Source of the DNA: Phytoseiulus persimilis
Taxonomy: Eukaryota > Arthropoda > Arachnida > Mesostigmata > Phytoseiidae
Assembly: GCA_037576195.1 (NCBI GenBank)
Contig: CM075101.1
Coordinates: 44,888,001 to 44,952,000 of the forward strand
Length of the DNA: 64,000 bases
Direction of reading: 5' to 3'
Shown: piece by piece, positions 60,967 to 64,000 of the stretch
How positions within the stretch are numbered: the stretch's first letter is position 1
Layout of the letters: every line of letters starts with the position of its first letter
Program-made: the position numbers and the translations under genes
Notes under the pieces: generated by a model
What the model saw: the letters and a program-made list of their open reading frames with translations, nothing else
The model's database searches: none
What the model was told of the DNA's origin: nothing

Positions 60967-62913
60967 GAGGAGTGGGAGAAGCCGGAGAGAGACCGGAAAA
61001 GGAGCGGGAGACTTCAGAAGAATGACGGGCAGTCTTACGGAAGGTCGGCCCCGGACATCACATCGCTAGAAGCATCAGAATGCCTCTCCGTTCCTGGTAC
61101 ATTGGGAATCCTGAGTTCTGCCTGGAAGATTTCCTCACGGAGTTCTTGGAGTAGGGGGGAAATCCAGTTGTTGCATCTGATTCATTGCCCTCTTGTCAAA
61201 CCATCATGCATGTTGTGCTCGCCCTCATGATCGAGAGGAAACATCTAGTAAATTTTGTTTCTGCCTCAGATCCGGCAACGATCCTGATGAAAGGTGGTTC
61301 CTTAGAGCTTCGACACTGCCGTTGTCGTTGCCGCCGCCGTCAACATCAATAACATCGGCTTCCATCACACCCAGACGCGCGGCCACAAGGCCGCTTCGCG
61401 CGGCCGCTCAGGTGCATCTATCGATTCAGCTCGAATATCTCTGTTCCGAATCTTGTGATGATGCTCCGGCTCTTTCTAACTCTCGGCATAAGTAGCGCCA
61501 CATGCCCATGGAGCTTGTAAGTCAACGAAAATCATCCACTATCCACAATGTGACAAACGAGCTTGTCAAACCCTGCCATCGATAGAGCAATCAGTCACGA
61601 ATGTTTGACACCAAGGAGTTAGTTGGAGAATTCGCATTTCTTAAGGCGAGGTAGATCACGCTCCAAGGAAAGGTGATCCACACGCTCATATAATAATCCA
61701 CTTGGTCACATCTTTCTTAGCTTGCGCGAGTTGTCTCCATTTCGCTGAAGGTCTCGTCGAAGATCTCAATCCCAGATCATTAGTTTTGGGCACTCCAGAT
61801 AATCCAATGAATCAGTCAGGGCGCGTCAACTGCGGTCCTTTTCTCGAACCTCAGGAAAAAAGGGGACCGCCCGGGCATCACGGAGGCTTGCTACGCCACT
61901 GGTTGACACCGGAGCTTCTGGTAAGGTGGACCAGCGAAGCAAATATCAACATCCCAACCGTGATGACTCCGAATGCCACGATTCGAATGCTGTGAAGAAG
62001 TCTCCGTCTCCGCGGCCGCCGCCCTCATTGACCGGACCTATCAGATGAGGGAAACAGCGGACGGGTTCCCCATCGGAGATTCAGGGCTCCACGGACGACG
62101 ACCTGCGATTTTGCGGAGCAGTGAGGCTCTGTGATTCGATGAGTCCAGTATGATAGGTCACACAGAAGTGTGTTCAATTCTCGTCGATGGGCAAACCATG
62201 CCTCATCTTTCCATACAAGCCTGAATGCATCTCGATTTGTTTAATGAGGTCTGGATCAATGTACTATATTGAAAGGACGTCAGGAAATTAAATGAAGTGA
62301 GTTTTAGCTCGTCACCTCAAAGGCGGCAGAACATGCGAGCAGATTGTAGTCTTCGACACTCCTCGAGTCCGAAATTTCTCGCCGACCTAGCCGATCGATC
62401 CCAACAATCGCGGTCGGCGGGAGCTGGGACAGTCAACAATTTTCGACCAAGGAGCCGCAGTTCGGAAAGTTGCTATTCGCTGAGCTCGCCCAGAGGATTC
62501 ATAGTCGAAGACCTTCTTCGACTCTGACGCCAGTGATGTGGTTCGGCGGCGCGCTGTCCCTGATCGAGGGAAGAGAACGTTGTGATCGAGACCGGAAACA
62601 TCGTTGAAGTTCAGCGGGTAGTCGGCGCCCGGGTTATCCCTTTAAAAAACCATCTCGATGAGACAATGCTCCGGAGTTCGGTATTGCCTCCGCGGATTGA
62701 GGTCCCGGAAGTTCAGAGAAGGCCTAATTCAGCCGGGAGCCACCCTTCCTGGTCCGTGCATACGTCAACGTTTTCTTGGTGCTAAAGACCTAGAAAACCC
62801 CAATGCGTTTCTCTTGAGGCTCATAAAACGCATCCGGTGTTCGATGCGGTTCATTACCGTGGCTTATTCCGCTCGTATTCGATGATGAAGCGTCTCAAGG
62901 CTTCGAGTATCGG

Positions 62914-63565
62914 ATGCTAAAAATATTCTCAATCAAGGATCTGGCTTCTCCCGTTCCCGTCGGAAGAATCGAAACGAGGCTCTGTTACCACGTCTTTGTG
63001 GAATTGTGGAGTGTTTGTGGAGCGCTGACTCATCGAGAATCTTTCGGGTCGAGAGGACTCAACGAAGGAAGAACTATATCGATCGTAAAGAGATTGATCC
63101 GAGCTAATGGCCCTTTGGAGATACAAGACATCCACGTGGTTTGTACTCACAGACTTACCTTGATTCAAACATTCAGAAACAAGGAAGGTCATAGAAAGCT
63201 CACTCGGGCACGCGTTTTTGAATCAGAAGCTCTCGCTTGCAGCGATGAGCTGGGACCTCGGGGCGAGCTTTTTGAGTCTTTGTTCATCAAGAGCCATTTC
63301 GGTGTTGGATTGGAGAGCGGGGGCTCATTTTCGGGAAGTAACTCGTGGCTCCCTGGACGGTCGGTTGTTCTCCTCGCTGTTCCCCACGACTCTTCCCTGG
63401 GACTTCAACGGAATTTTCTACCTGCAGCTTTTGCGCATAATCGATTCCCCCGGATGCAAGCCGGCCAATTTTAAAGCAAGCCAATGGATGAATCGAGGCA
63501 AACTTTTCAGTCTTTACACATTGCTCAGCGACAGCGCGGTATTTGTTTGTAGACACAGTCTCTGA
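62914..63565 (+). CDS. Overlapping plus-strand frames of 186 and 115 codons, no family recognised
   Basis: The first frame (62914-63474) starts at a true ATG and encodes a mixed, soluble-looking product. The second (63218-63565) ends in TGA and has an aromatic, exon-like C-terminal part (FNGIFYLQLLRIIDSPGCKP). They overlap in different phases, so at most one reading is right at each point unless an intron separates them. No domain was recognised. A minus-strand frame (63287-63556) competes as well. Confidence 0.18.
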
Positions 63566-64000
63566 AACTACGCGCGCTCGCCTGGACTTATCATGCCGAG
63601 ATCCAGAACTCTCAACACAATCTATCGGTCATTGATCGTTTCGGTCGTTGAAGTCATCAAGGCCATTAGCCGAGATATTTAAGTCCGCTTAGCGTAATGT
63701 GAGTGTACTAGCGACATTAGCGAACAGGCTCCAACTCGTTGCTCTCTACTCGGATTCGATCCCTCTGTCGTCTATCTCTTGCTCTAGGGTACGATTGATG
63801 TCGATAACAAAGGATCACTACGGATTTCAAATATTCTCTGGGTTCCATTGGGAGCACAGTGGAGAGTTCGGAGCAGTCGACAGAAAGGTCGAGGAAAAAA
63901 ATGGATTTTGACCCCCAGGGGATCGATCGCCGACTTCCGAATCACGGGGGCGATTCCAGAGTCGGTCTGATTGCACTTTTAGGAGTCTATAGAATGGTCG

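Larger units (their letters stand above)
51673..64000. other. Region without a recognised gene
   Basis: No family motif, tRNA or long exon was recognised. Points with some signal are a nine-T tract plus acceptor at 53836, membrane-like frames at 53926-54300, a 15-bp minisatellite at 55786-55847, a 12-base G tract at 55185-55196, an AT-richer part at about 56.1-57.0 kb, a GA microsatellite at about 60946-60966, and overlapping frames at 62.9-63.57 kb. Confidence 0.3.

Noticed and set aside
63745-63790. B-box-like sequence (GGATTCGATCCC) suggesting a tRNA
   Set aside because: No matching A box or acceptor stem lies upstream at the right distance.

Overview
The window looks like gene-poor nuclear DNA of a spliced eukaryote. 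It has about even base composition, no long open frames, no operons and no recognisable RNA genes. The one gene I can support is broken into short exons with textbook GT-AG junctions. It encodes cysteine-rich GCC2/GCC3 (ephrin-receptor-like) modules followed by one membrane segment. Such proteins are typical of alveolates and other protists. The low gene density, the large introns, the lack of CAG-repeat exons and the presence of DNA transposons would fit a coccidian such as Sarcocystis. The genus is inference, not something I can read directly.

Layout. 1-15.3 kb: no gene recognised, only a few splice-site-backed open frames of low confidence. 15.3-25.2 kb, plus strand: five phase-compatible exons of the GCC2/GCC3 membrane protein. 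Its 5' end was not found, and the last exon may not be the true end. 25.2-28.7 kb: nothing firm. 28.7-30.4 kb: a family of related ends, two direct copies and one inverted copy, that looks like a decayed terminal-inverted-repeat element. 30.4-40.3 kb: mostly unassigned. It holds the longest open frame of the window (245 codons) and a degenerate repeat cluster at 36.5-37.7 kb. 40.277-42.786 kb: a hAT-like DNA transposon with a perfect 8-bp target duplication. A second, 1.19-kb element with 15-bp inverted ends lies inside it at a TTAA-like site. 42.8-64 kb: unassigned, with scattered open frames, microsatellites and a 15-bp minisatellite.

Function. The GCC2/GCC3 protein is probably a surface or secretory-pathway membrane protein: a cysteine-rich ectodomain, one transmembrane helix and a short basic cytosolic tail. 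Relatives with this module order include the apicomplexan cysteine-repeat modular proteins (CRMPs) and the N-terminal region of plant ABCG24/28-type transporters. I could find no ABC ATPase motif downstream on the plus strand.

In DNA of this composition, open frames of 100-200 codons are expected by chance. All other open frames are therefore listed only as candidates, with the reason each was kept.
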